Below the pieces are notes generated by a model. That model was not told where the DNA came from and searched no databases. It was given only the letters and a program-made list of their open reading frames with translations. Below, in pieces: positions 16,554-24,344 of a stretch of DNA of 41,340 nucleotides (the first letter of the stretch is position 1; each line of letters starts with the position of its first letter). The position numbers and the translations under genes are program-made. Source of the stretch: Sphingobacteriales bacterium UTBCD1 (GTDB lineage: Bacteria > Bacteroidota > Bacteroidia > Chitinophagales > Chitinophagaceae); contig MWTC01000034.1 in NCBI GenBank assembly GCA_002066995.1, positions 1 through 41,340 of the forward strand, written 5' to 3'.

Positions 16554-18461
16554 ATGAAATCGAAAACCGGCTACCTCATCTCATTTGCATTTATCATTTT
16601 TGCTTCCTGCGGTCAAGATCAAAATGATTCACGCACACCGCAACAATACAGTCCCGAACAGTTAAGAGATAACGTTTCTGTTTCGGCTGCGGACTTTAAC
16701 AGCGATGAAACAGCATTACTCATAAGCAGTAACAAGACAGGCATATTCAATGTTTATGAGCTGAACATTGCCGATACAGGTCAAAAGCCGTTGACTGCTT
16801 CTGTGAAGGAATCTTTTTATGCCATGAGTTTTTTACCCGGTACTGATAATTTCATTTTCATGCATGATGAAGGCGGGAACGAGAACTATCATTTATATTT
16901 TAAACATAAGAATGACACAACGGCAAAAGACCTGACACCCTGGACTGGCAGCTCCAATAATTTCATGAACTGGAGCGCTGATAAAAAATCATTGTTTATC
17001 AGCAGCAACCACCGTGATCCCAGGTTCTTTGATATCTGGAAAATGGATACCGGCAGATGGACACCTTCTTTATTTTACCGCAATGATTCCAACCTGACCG
17101 CATCTCTGATCAGCCCAAGCGAGAGATATATTGCGCTTAGTAAAATCATCACTACCGATAAAAATGAATTGTTCCTGTACGACAGGCAGAATAAGAATAT
17201 GAAAAGACTCAGTAATGACAACGAGGCAAACTGGATCGCTGCCGCCTTTGAGAAAAACGACAGCACATTTTATTATACCACCAATAATGGAAGCGAATTC
17301 ACCTATCTCGTCAAATACAATATCAACAACGGCAGGTCAGAAAAATTCTATGAAGATAAATGGGATGTGGACGGCATGAACCTGAGTGAAAATGAAAAAT
17401 ATCACACGATCACCCTGAATGAAGACGGGAAAAACAAAATCTTATTGTTTGATCATGCAGGCAATCAACCTTTAAATTTCCCGGAGATTAAAGACGGGAA
17501 TATTGAATATGTCCTCATCTCCCCGTCAGAAAAAAATATGCTATTGACTGTCGGCAGCAGCACCAGCCCGGCAAACCTGTTCGTTTATAATTTCGAAAAT
17601 AAAAATTTAAAGCAACTTACTTCCACGCTGAATAAAGAAGTGAACGAAAAAGACCTGGTGCAGGCAGAAGTAATCCGTTTTACTTCATTTGACGGAAAAC
17701 AGATTCCGGCAATTTATTATAAACCGCTCCAGGCAAATAAGAACAACAAAGCAGGAGCTTTAGTATGGGTGCATGGAGGGCCGGGCGGACAAAGCCGTGT
17801 CGGATTCAACAACAGCATACAGTTTTTAGTGAATCATGGTTATGCAGTGCTGGCAGTAAACAACCGGGGCAGCAGCGGTTATGGAAAAACTTTTTACAAA
17901 CTGGATAACAAGGATCATGGATATGGTGATCTGAAAGATTGCATCTGGGCAAAAAAATGGCTGGTATCCAAAGAATATATTGACAGCAATGCTGTCGGGA
18001 TTTACGGTGGCAGTTACGGCGGAAACATGGTGTTGAATGCCTTGTGCCTGCACCCGGATGAATTCAAAGCCGGTGTTGATCTTTTTGGAGTGGCTAATTG
18101 GATCCGCACTCTGAAAAGCATTCCACCCTATTGGGAAAATGCCCGGAAGGCATTGTATGAAGAATTGGGTGACCCGGACACCGGTGACAGTGTTTTGCTG
18201 AAAGCTACATCACCACTCTTCAACTATGAGAAGATCAACAAACCCCTCATTGTATTCCAGGGAGCCAATGATGTACGGGTTTTAAAAGTTGAGAGTGATG
18301 AGATCGTTGAAGGTGTAAAGAAAAATGGTGTGCCTGTAGAATATGTAGTATTTCCGGATGAAGGGCATGGATTTGTAAAAAAAGAAAACCTGATCACCAC
18401 GGACAAAAGAACCCTGGAATTTCTCAATAAATATCTGAAACCCGGCCGGTCAAAAAATTAA
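16554..18461 (+). CDS. S9-family (prolyl oligopeptidase type) peptidase lipoprotein
   Basis: This 635-residue serine peptidase has an N-terminal beta-propeller (about 40-370) and a C-terminal alpha/beta-hydrolase domain (about 380-635). The catalytic triad is Ser487 in GGSYGG, Asp573 in GANDVRV and His605 in DEGHGF. HGGPGGQS and NNRGSSGYGK near the start of the hydrolase domain are typical of acylaminoacyl-peptidase and dipeptidyl-peptidase relatives. The N-terminus (ISFAFIIFASC) ends in a cysteine at 19, fitting a lipoprotein signal, so the enzyme probably works at the cell envelope on imported or extracellular peptides. Substrate specificity cannot be read. Confidence 0.92.
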   Translation: MKSKTGYLISFAFIIFASCGQDQNDSRTPQQYSPEQLRDNVSVSAADFNSDETALLISSNKTGIFNVYELNIADTGQKPLTASVKESFYAMSFLPGTDNFIFMHDEGGNENYHLYFKHKNDTTAKDLTPWTGSSNNFMNWSADKKSLFISSNHRDPRFFDIWKMDTGRWTPSLFYRNDSNLTASLISPSERYIALSKIITTDKNELFLYDRQNKNMKRLSNDNEANWIAAAFEKNDSTFYYTTNNGSEFTYLVKYNINNGRSEKFYEDKWDVDGMNLSENEKYHTITLNEDGKNKILLFDHAGNQPLNFPEIKDGNIEYVLISPSEKNMLLTVGSSTSPANLFVYNFENKNLKQLTSTLNKEVNEKDLVQAEVIRFTSFDGKQIPAIYYKPLQANKNNKAGALVWVHGGPGGQSRVGFNNSIQFLVNHGYAVLAVNNRGSSGYGKTFYKLDNKDHGYGDLKDCIWAKKWLVSKEYIDSNAVGIYGGSYGGNMVLNALCLHPDEFKAGVDLFGVANWIRTLKSIPPYWENARKALYEELGDPDTGDSVLLKATSPLFNYEKINKPLIVFQGANDVRVLKVESDEIVEGVKKNGVPVEYVVFPDEGHGFVKKENLITTDKRTLEFLNKYLKPGRSKN

Positions 18462-18599
18462 TATCGTTTCAATACAATCCGGCAATTGCTTCGGCTGTTT
18501 TTTGAACAGTAATGACTGTATATGCCAGGTCATAACAAGTACTATTCAGGATTCTGCTTTTCTTAACTATACACCTCAACGGGTTCAGAAAAATAACTA

Positions 18600-18607
18600 T
18601 ATATTTG
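18600..18607 (+). promoter_or_regulatory. Putative -7 promoter box (TATATTTG)
   Basis: TATATTTG matches TAnnTTTG and ends 23 bases before the ATG at 18631. It supports that start; earlier in-frame codons, from 18502, lie upstream of the box. Confidence 0.5.
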
Positions 18608-18630
18608 AGTACTTTATAAAATTACCTGTT

Positions 18631-20106
18631 ATGAAAAAATATTTTTACTTCGATGGTACCAATCAGCATGGGCCATTCACTCTTGAAGAATTAAGATCTT
18701 ACAATATTACTCCGCAGACCTCAGTCTGGTTTGATGCGATCCCTCAATGGAAACCTGCAGGAGAGATACCTGAATTACAGGCTCTCTTCAATAATGCTGC
18801 ATCTGCAGGGACCGTTCCGTCTGCTTCCGCACAAGGCAACTGGGATTCTGTTGACTTTTTCTATATGGATGGAGCAGGAAAACAACAGGGCCCATTCAAA
18901 CTAAATCAGCTCACCGGTAAAAATATCACTGCGCAAACTCAGGTGTGGCATGCACCACTCTCTAACTGGACAACCGCCGGGCAGATACCCGCATTAAATT
19001 CAATAATAAATTCCGTGCAGGCAACATCATCTCCTGCTGCAGCAAGTCAACCTGCACAGGCAGACCTGAGCAATGCAGGATTTTATTACCTCGATGCAAA
19101 CGGCACGCAGCAAGGACCATTAAAATTAAATCAGCTGGCAGGAAGAAATATCACCGCTCAAACACAGGTCTGGTATGAATCACTCACCAAATGGGTGACT
19201 GCCGGTGAAGTTCCTGCCCTGAATTCTATTATCAACGCTGCATCTTCTGCAGCGCCGGCACAGGCAGCAGCACAACAAACCGGGTGGGAACATGTGGGAT
19301 TCTATTATATTGACGCAACAGGAAAACAACAAGGACCTCTAAAAATAAATCAGCTGACAGGAAGAAATATCACCGCTCAAACACAGGTCTGGTATGAATC
19401 ACTCACCAAGTGGGTTACTGCCGCAGAAGTACCTGCATTGAGTGGCATTATCAGCAGTGCTTCAACTGCAGCACCGGCACAGGCAGCAACACACCAGACA
19501 GGATGGGAGCACGTAGGCTTTTATTATATTGACGGATCAGGAACACAACAAGGGCCATTCAAACTCAATCAGCTTGCCGGAAAAAATATCACTGCTCAAA
19601 CACAGATCTGGTATGAAACACTTCCTAATTGGACAGTGGCAGGTCAGATCCCCGTGTTAAAACAAATTATTGATTCAGTTCAAACCGTTGCACAACCCCA
19701 GGCCGCCACGGTTCAAAAAGCAGCAACCGAAGACTGGTCGAAAAAACAATTCTTTATTTCAGATGCCGGCGGCAATCAGCAAGGACCTTTTACTTTAAGC
19801 CAACTGGAGAATAAGAACGTTACTGAATCCACTTCCGTATGGTATGATCCGTTGACAGAATGGACCACTGCCGGGAAAGTGCCTGCATTGAAAGCGGTTA
19901 TTGATGCAGCAAAAGCAAGAATGGAAGAATGGAAAAATAAATTTTACTTTTTTACCGATACTGCCGGAACCCGGCAAGGTCCTTTCAAACTGGATCAGTT
20001 GAAAGACAAAAATATAACAGCACAAACGCCGGTATGGTATGATCCGCTGACCGAGTGGACCACAGCAGAAAAAGTGCCCGCACTGAAAGACGTTATTTCC
20101 CAATAA
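18631..20106 (+). CDS. Protein of seven GYF_2 (DUF4339) repeats
   Basis: The 491-residue protein is made of seven repeats of about 50 residues, starting near residues 3, 74, 148, 222, 295, 371 and 435. Each follows the pattern FYY-D-G-QQGPFKLNQL-NITAQTQVWY-W-TAG-VPAL, typical of the GYF_2/DUF4339 domain, which is thought to bind short proline-rich or partner peptides. Linkers are rich in Ala, Gln and Pro, except the last, which is short and charged. No signal peptide or membrane segment is visible, so it is probably cytoplasmic. In most proteins this domain occurs once beside a membrane or RDD domain; here nothing else is present. Repeats 3 and 4 share about 51 identical bases 219 bases apart, a sign of recent duplication. 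Partner unknown. Confidence 0.82.
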   Translation: MKKYFYFDGTNQHGPFTLEELRSYNITPQTSVWFDAIPQWKPAGEIPELQALFNNAASAGTVPSASAQGNWDSVDFFYMDGAGKQQGPFKLNQLTGKNITAQTQVWHAPLSNWTTAGQIPALNSIINSVQATSSPAAASQPAQADLSNAGFYYLDANGTQQGPLKLNQLAGRNITAQTQVWYESLTKWVTAGEVPALNSIINAASSAAPAQAAAQQTGWEHVGFYYIDATGKQQGPLKINQLTGRNITAQTQVWYESLTKWVTAAEVPALSGIISSASTAAPAQAATHQTGWEHVGFYYIDGSGTQQGPFKLNQLAGKNITAQTQIWYETLPNWTVAGQIPVLKQIIDSVQTVAQPQAATVQKAATEDWSKKQFFISDAGGNQQGPFTLSQLENKNVTESTSVWYDPLTEWTTAGKVPALKAVIDAAKARMEEWKNKFYFFTDTAGTRQGPFKLDQLKDKNITAQTPVWYDPLTEWTTAEKVPALKDVISQ

Positions 20107-20128
20107 CAACTAAAAACACAGATAACCC

Positions 20129-20168
20129 AATGGCGAAATGAAAGTTTCGCCATTTTTATTTTTTTTCA
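20129..20168 (+). terminator. Strong rho-independent terminator
   Basis: AATGGCGAAA (20129-20138) and TTTCGCCATT (20145-20154) form a perfect 10-bp stem with a 6-base loop, followed by a long T-rich tract. It ends the GYF_2-repeat gene. Confidence 0.88.
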
Positions 20169-20197
20169 ACCCCGGCTTTCACCAAACATTAAAGGAT

Positions 20198-20205
20198 TAC
20201 ATTTG
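20198..20205 (+). promoter_or_regulatory. Putative -7 promoter box (TACATTTG)
   Basis: TACATTTG matches TAnnTTTG and lies 26 bases before the ATG at 20232. A TTTC at 20177-20180 could be a weak -33 element (17-base spacer). It follows directly on the terminator of the previous gene, so the amidohydrolase gene is its own unit. Confidence 0.5.
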
Positions 20206-20231
20206 AGTGTTGATCATACAAAACCATAAAC

Positions 20232-22220
20232 ATGAAATATTTTCATACACTTCTTTGCTGCTTTCTTTTTACACATGATATCACCGCAGCCAACAATGAT
20301 ACTACCCGTTATTTGTTTCTAACATCGGGAGAAGTTTCCGGTAAACAATTAACCTGGAAGAATGGAGAGAATGATTACCGGTATTATTATGAATTTAATG
20401 ACCGTGGCCGTGGACCGGCTATCACACAAGCTATACTTCTTAATGAAAAGAGCGCTATTATCCGGAATGAAATAACAGGTGTTGATTATTTCAAAATTCC
20501 TGTTCATGAGATTTTTTATGTACAGGAAAACAAAGCATTCTGGAAAAATAATTTCGAAAATGATTCTTCAGACTATAAAGGCCAGGTTTATTCAGAAATT
20601 AATGGTTCACCAGCCTCAGTAGAACTATTATTAAAAATGATGATGGCTTCACCATCAAAACAATTGGAAGTGCTTCCTGCCGGAACAAGAAGTTTTGAAA
20701 AGTTACTTGAAAAAGAAATTTCAAACGGTGACCGGAAAATGATCATACAATTAATAGCAATCTCCGGTTTTGGCGGTCCACCCTCTTATTCCTGGTTTAC
20801 AAATGAAGGAAATTTCTTTGGCGGTTTTGATGACTGGTTTTCTATAGTGAAAGAGGGGTTTGAAAATACAGCCGGTGAGCTTCTTGCAATTCAGAAAAAA
20901 TATCAACAAGAATTTTATACCGGACTTTCAAAAAAGATCACACAAGTGATTCCTCAAGGTATTGCTATCAAAAATGTAAATCTTTTTAATACAGTAAAAG
21001 GAACAGTATCTCCCAACTCTACAGTATTACTAAAAAACAGTATGGTAGAAAAGGTCGGAACTGTTTCGTCTGTCAACATCCCGGCTTCTTACCAGGTCAT
21101 TGACGGTACCGGTAAATTTTTAATGCCCGGGTTGTGGGAAATGCATGGCCACTTCGATCCGTCTACAGGTCCCTTTATGCTGGCACAAGGAGTGACCAAT
21201 TTGCGTGATATGGGCAATAACTCCTCTTTAGTAACATTCAGAGATAAAATAAATAAAGACTCTATACTCGGGCCAAACATCACATACATTTCCGGGTTTA
21301 TTGACCAGGCAGGACCTTTAGCAGGACCAACCGGGGTCCTCATCAACAACCTGGAAGAAGGGATAAAAGCAATTGAAGATTATAAAAGCAAAGGATACGA
21401 TCAGATCAAACTATATAGCTCCATCAGGCCGGAGTGGGTGAAACCTTTGGCAGCAAAAGCACATAGTCTTGGTATGAGGGTGTGCGGACACATTCCCGCT
21501 TTTATGACAGCGGGTCAGGCTATTGATGCAGGTTTTGATGAGGTGACGCATATCAATATGTTTATGCTTAATTTTTTCGGCGATACCGTTGACACACGCA
21601 ATATGACCAGATTTCAATTGATTGGTCAAAAAGGATATACCCTCGATCCGAAAAGTAATGAAGTACAGGCTTTCATCAGAAAAATGAAAGCAAAAAACAT
21701 TTCTATTGATCCGACGATCACCACATTTGAAGATATGTTCATCGGATTACCCGGAAAGCCTTCGCACAGTTATCTTCCCATCATGCAATACCTGCCCGCT
21801 GAAATAAAGCGTACTATCAATGCAGGTAGTTTTATCGGTGCAGAAAATGAAATTGAAGCATACAAAGATTCTTATGAAATGATGAAGAGAATGATCAAGG
21901 AGCTGTATGACAATCACATCACGATCGTTTCAGGAACTGATGGAGGTATTGTTCAGCATGAACTCGAAGAATACAGTGACTTAGGTATCCCAAATGCAGA
22001 AATCTTACGCATGTCAACCATTATACCTGCAAAACTTTGCGGTAAAGAAAAACAACTCGGCAGTATTGAAACAGGGAAAATTGCCAACATGATATTAGTT
22101 GAAGGTAACCCTTTGCAAAACATGCAGGATATCCGCAAAATCTTCCTGACAATTAAAGAAGGGAAAGTCTATTCTCCCAAAGATATCTATGCAGCTTTTG
22201 GATGGAAATATTATTATTAA
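20232..22220 (+). CDS. Secreted amidohydrolase with an unassigned N-terminal region
   Basis: This 662-residue protein has a signal peptide (about 1-19). Residues about 240-645 form a metal-dependent amidohydrolase domain related to imidazolonepropionase and prolidase-like enzymes. It shows the HGH metal motif (His305, His307) in WEMHGHFD, Lys393 in YDQIKLYS as the bridging lysine, His420 (CGHIPA), His440 (VTHIN) and Asp570 (SGTDGG). Residues about 20-235, with a stretch near NGENDYRYYYEFNDRGRGP, do not match a family I recognise. The enzyme probably hydrolyses a dipeptide or cyclic amide in the periplasm; substrate unknown. It converges with the symporter gene on the minus strand. Confidence 0.85.
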   Translation: MKYFHTLLCCFLFTHDITAANNDTTRYLFLTSGEVSGKQLTWKNGENDYRYYYEFNDRGRGPAITQAILLNEKSAIIRNEITGVDYFKIPVHEIFYVQENKAFWKNNFENDSSDYKGQVYSEINGSPASVELLLKMMMASPSKQLEVLPAGTRSFEKLLEKEISNGDRKMIIQLIAISGFGGPPSYSWFTNEGNFFGGFDDWFSIVKEGFENTAGELLAIQKKYQQEFYTGLSKKITQVIPQGIAIKNVNLFNTVKGTVSPNSTVLLKNSMVEKVGTVSSVNIPASYQVIDGTGKFLMPGLWEMHGHFDPSTGPFMLAQGVTNLRDMGNNSSLVTFRDKINKDSILGPNITYISGFIDQAGPLAGPTGVLINNLEEGIKAIEDYKSKGYDQIKLYSSIRPEWVKPLAAKAHSLGMRVCGHIPAFMTAGQAIDAGFDEVTHINMFMLNFFGDTVDTRNMTRFQLIGQKGYTLDPKSNEVQAFIRKMKAKNISIDPTITTFEDMFIGLPGKPSHSYLPIMQYLPAEIKRTINAGSFIGAENEIEAYKDSYEMMKRMIKELYDNHITIVSGTDGGIVQHELEEYSDLGIPNAEILRMSTIIPAKLCGKEKQLGSIETGKIANMILVEGNPLQNMQDIRKIFLTIKEGKVYSPKDIYAAFGWKYYY

Positions 22221-22241
22221 TCAAAGTCAAATCTGTAAGAT

Positions 22242-22297
22242 CCTGCCAATTAATACTGTTAATTACCGTTTTATAAAAGAGATATAAATATGGCAGG
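22242..22297. terminator. Possible shared terminator between convergent genes
   Basis: CCTGCCA (22242-22248) and TGGCAGG (22291-22297) are inverted repeats about 42 bases apart, with a smaller ATTAA..TTAAT inverted repeat inside. They lie between the convergent stops of the amidohydrolase and symporter genes. The long loop makes this a weak call. Confidence 0.3.
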
Positions 22298-22302
22298 TCA
22301 AA

Positions 22303-24042
22303 TTAATTTTTTACTACTGCAGTTTTATCATGTGTGAATAGATTCAGCAATACAGCAAACCCGATCACGGCAAAAGCGCCGATAGGATTCAGCCAGAGGA
22401 AGCCCAGGGAGATCACTTTATATTTTGCCAGTGCGAATACCATCAATACGATCACTTCTCCTAACAGGGCTGCCCAGAAGACTGCAGTACCGCTTTTAAT
22501 ATTTTTAAAGAAGAAGGCAACAAGAAAAACCCCGAGTATCACACCATAAAATAAAGATCCCAGGACATTCACCGCTTCAATAAGGCTGTTGCCGATATTG
22601 TAAGTGAACATAGCCACTACAATGCAGAATACACCCCACGCCAGGGTGTACCATTTGGAAAGATAATACTGATCCTCGCCGCTCTCTTTTTTCTTTGTAA
22701 ACCGTTTATGAAAATCCACCATACTGCAGGAAGCAAGCGAGTTGATGGCAGCAGCAATACTGCCCCAGGATGCCAGGAAGATTATGGCGATCAGCAGGCC
22801 CACCAATCCCTGCGGTAAATATTCCATCACAAAACTAAGAAAGATGTAATTGGTGTCATTGCCGTCACCTCCTACCGCTCCCGAATTCATCCATTCTTTC
22901 ACTTTGGCCCTTAAACTATCTGAACTGCTTTGCAGAGCAATAAGCTTATCTGATGTTGCCTGTTCAATTTGTTTGTCACCGGAATGAAGCGCTTTCGAGA
23001 AATCCTCCACGGCCTTTTGCTTCTGCACAGACAAGGCATCATAAGTGCTTTTTGTCAGATAGAAAGAATCTTTCAGCGGAGAGTTTTCGATGCGGGTGAT
23101 CTGTGACTGGTTGAAGAATATCGGCGCTTTATTGAACTGATAAAACGTGAAGACCAGGGCACCGATAAGAAGGATGAGAAACTGCATGGGTACTTTCACC
23201 AGGCCGTTCATCAACAATCCGATGCGGCTTTGAGTTATTGATTTTGCGGTCAGGTATCTGCCCACCTGCGACTGGTCCGTTCCGAAATAAGATAAAGCCA
23301 GAAAAAATCCGCCGATGATACCGCTCCATAAATTGTACTGGTCGCTCCAGTTAAAACCGTTTTTGGTAAAACCGCTGGTGATCACATTCAGTTTTCCCAG
23401 CCGGCCGCTCACATGCAAGGCATCGAAGAATCCGACATTTTCGGGAAGCATCCTTACTACCAGATATGCAGACAGGAACATCCCGATAAAAATGATGGCC
23501 AGTTGAAGTTGTTGCGTGTAAGCAACGGCCTTTGCTCCGCCACTCATGGTGTAAATGATCAGCAGGCCTCCGAGAAAAATATTGGTCCAGTAAATATTCC
23601 ATCCCAGCAAAGAAGAGAGTACAATGGACGGAGCAAACACGCTGATGCCCGTTGATAATCCTCTTGACAACAAAAACAGGAATGAAGTGAGTGTTCTTGT
23701 TTTCCCGTCAAAACGGTTTTCAAGATATTCATAAGCCGTATAAACTTTCAGCTTGCTGAAAATGGGAACAAAAGAAATGCAGATGACCACCATGGCCAAA
23801 GGAAGCCCGAAATAATATTGCACAAACCGCATCCCATCCGTGTAAGCCTGTCCGGGTGCGGAAATAAAAGTGATGGCGCTGGCCTGGGTACCCATGATGC
23901 TCAGCAGCACCAGCCCCCAGTGCATGCTCCTGTTGGAAAGAAAATAGCCTTCAAGATTATGGGTAGTGCGGCTCTTGTATAATCCGTAAATGATAGTACA
24001 GAGCAAGGTCAATATGAGTACTATCCAATCTACCGGATTCAT
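22303..24042 (-). CDS. Sodium:solute symporter (SSS family)
   Basis: This 579-residue transporter has about 13 membrane segments of the LeuT-like SSS family, which couples uptake of sugars, amino acids or vitamins to sodium entry. Family marks are the N-terminal YFLSNRSMHW, GTQASAITFISAPGQAY at 51-67 and FGTDQSQVGRYLTAKS at 253-268. Residues about 303-398 form a charged, helical insert outside the membrane between two hydrophobic segments. The start codon overlaps the stop codon of the 41-residue membrane protein (ATGA), and further upstream come a 58-residue membrane protein and a PIG-L deacetylase, all on one strand. The transporter may import a product of the deacetylase, possibly a deacylated amino sugar (inference). 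Confidence 0.92.
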   Translation of the reverse strand: MNPVDWIVLILTLLCTIIYGLYKSRTTHNLEGYFLSNRSMHWGLVLLSIMGTQASAITFISAPGQAYTDGMRFVQYYFGLPLAMVVICISFVPIFSKLKVYTAYEYLENRFDGKTRTLTSFLFLLSRGLSTGISVFAPSIVLSSLLGWNIYWTNIFLGGLLIIYTMSGGAKAVAYTQQLQLAIIFIGMFLSAYLVVRMLPENVGFFDALHVSGRLGKLNVITSGFTKNGFNWSDQYNLWSGIIGGFFLALSYFGTDQSQVGRYLTAKSITQSRIGLLMNGLVKVPMQFLILLIGALVFTFYQFNKAPIFFNQSQITRIENSPLKDSFYLTKSTYDALSVQKQKAVEDFSKALHSGDKQIEQATSDKLIALQSSSDSLRAKVKEWMNSGAVGGDGNDTNYIFLSFVMEYLPQGLVGLLIAIIFLASWGSIAAAINSLASCSMVDFHKRFTKKKESGEDQYYLSKWYTLAWGVFCIVVAMFTYNIGNSLIEAVNVLGSLFYGVILGVFLVAFFFKNIKSGTAVFWAALLGEVIVLMVFALAKYKVISLGFLWLNPIGAFAVIGFAVLLNLFTHDKTAVVKN

Positions 24043-24164
24043 GAAAATTGTTTAGTGAAGAAATAAAATAAACCAATAAGCAGGATCAAAACTGCAATGA
24101 CCAAAGCATACCATTGATTCCAGTTTTTAAACAGAGGCGCCTTATCGTCATTATGATCGTTCAT
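24039..24164 (-). CDS. Tiny single-pass membrane protein (41 residues)
   Basis: This small gene encodes a hydrophilic N-terminus (MNDHNDDKAPLFKNW), one membrane segment (about 19-36, YALVIAVLILLIGLFYFF) and a short TKQFS tail. It starts two bases after the stop of the 58-residue gene, and its TGA overlaps the ATG of the symporter by four bases (ATGA), which points to translational coupling. The acidic head, central tryptophans and membrane anchor suggest an accessory subunit of the symporter; small helper proteins are known for some membrane transporters, but none is established for this one. Confidence 0.72.
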   Translation of the reverse strand: MNDHNDDKAPLFKNWNQWYALVIAVLILLIGLFYFFTKQFS

Positions 24165-24166
24165 AA

Positions 24167-24343
24167 TTATTTTCTTGATGAACGCAATACCCCGAGAAAA
24201 AAGATCACAAGGCCCAGCACTAAACCAACCAATAAACCAATTTTGATCCTCCGGATAAAGATCCCCAGCAACAAGCCCAATACAATCGCAAAAATAAAAG
24301 CCACTTCTCCTCTTCTTACATCGGGTTTTCGTTCATTTGGCAT
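24167..24343 (-). CDS. Small two-segment membrane protein (58 residues)
   Basis: The protein has a basic N-terminus (MPNERKPDVRRGE), two glycine-rich membrane segments (about 15-30 and 35-53) split by RRIK, and a basic tail (RSSRK). The ATG at 24343 lies one base after the stop of the PIG-L gene; a longer in-frame start at 24373 would overlap that gene. It sits in the tight chain PIG-L, this gene, the 41-residue gene, symporter. No family was recognised; a role with the symporter or in the membrane is inferred from position only. Confidence 0.7.
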   Translation of the reverse strand: MPNERKPDVRRGEVAFIFAIVLGLLLGIFIRRIKIGLLVGLVLGLVIFFLGVLRSSRK

Positions 24344-24344
24344 T

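Noticed and set aside
18631-20106. Tandem repeats as a possible CRISPR array
   Set aside because: The periodicity is protein-level (about 50 residues plus linkers), unit spacing is over 180 bases and spacers are coding.
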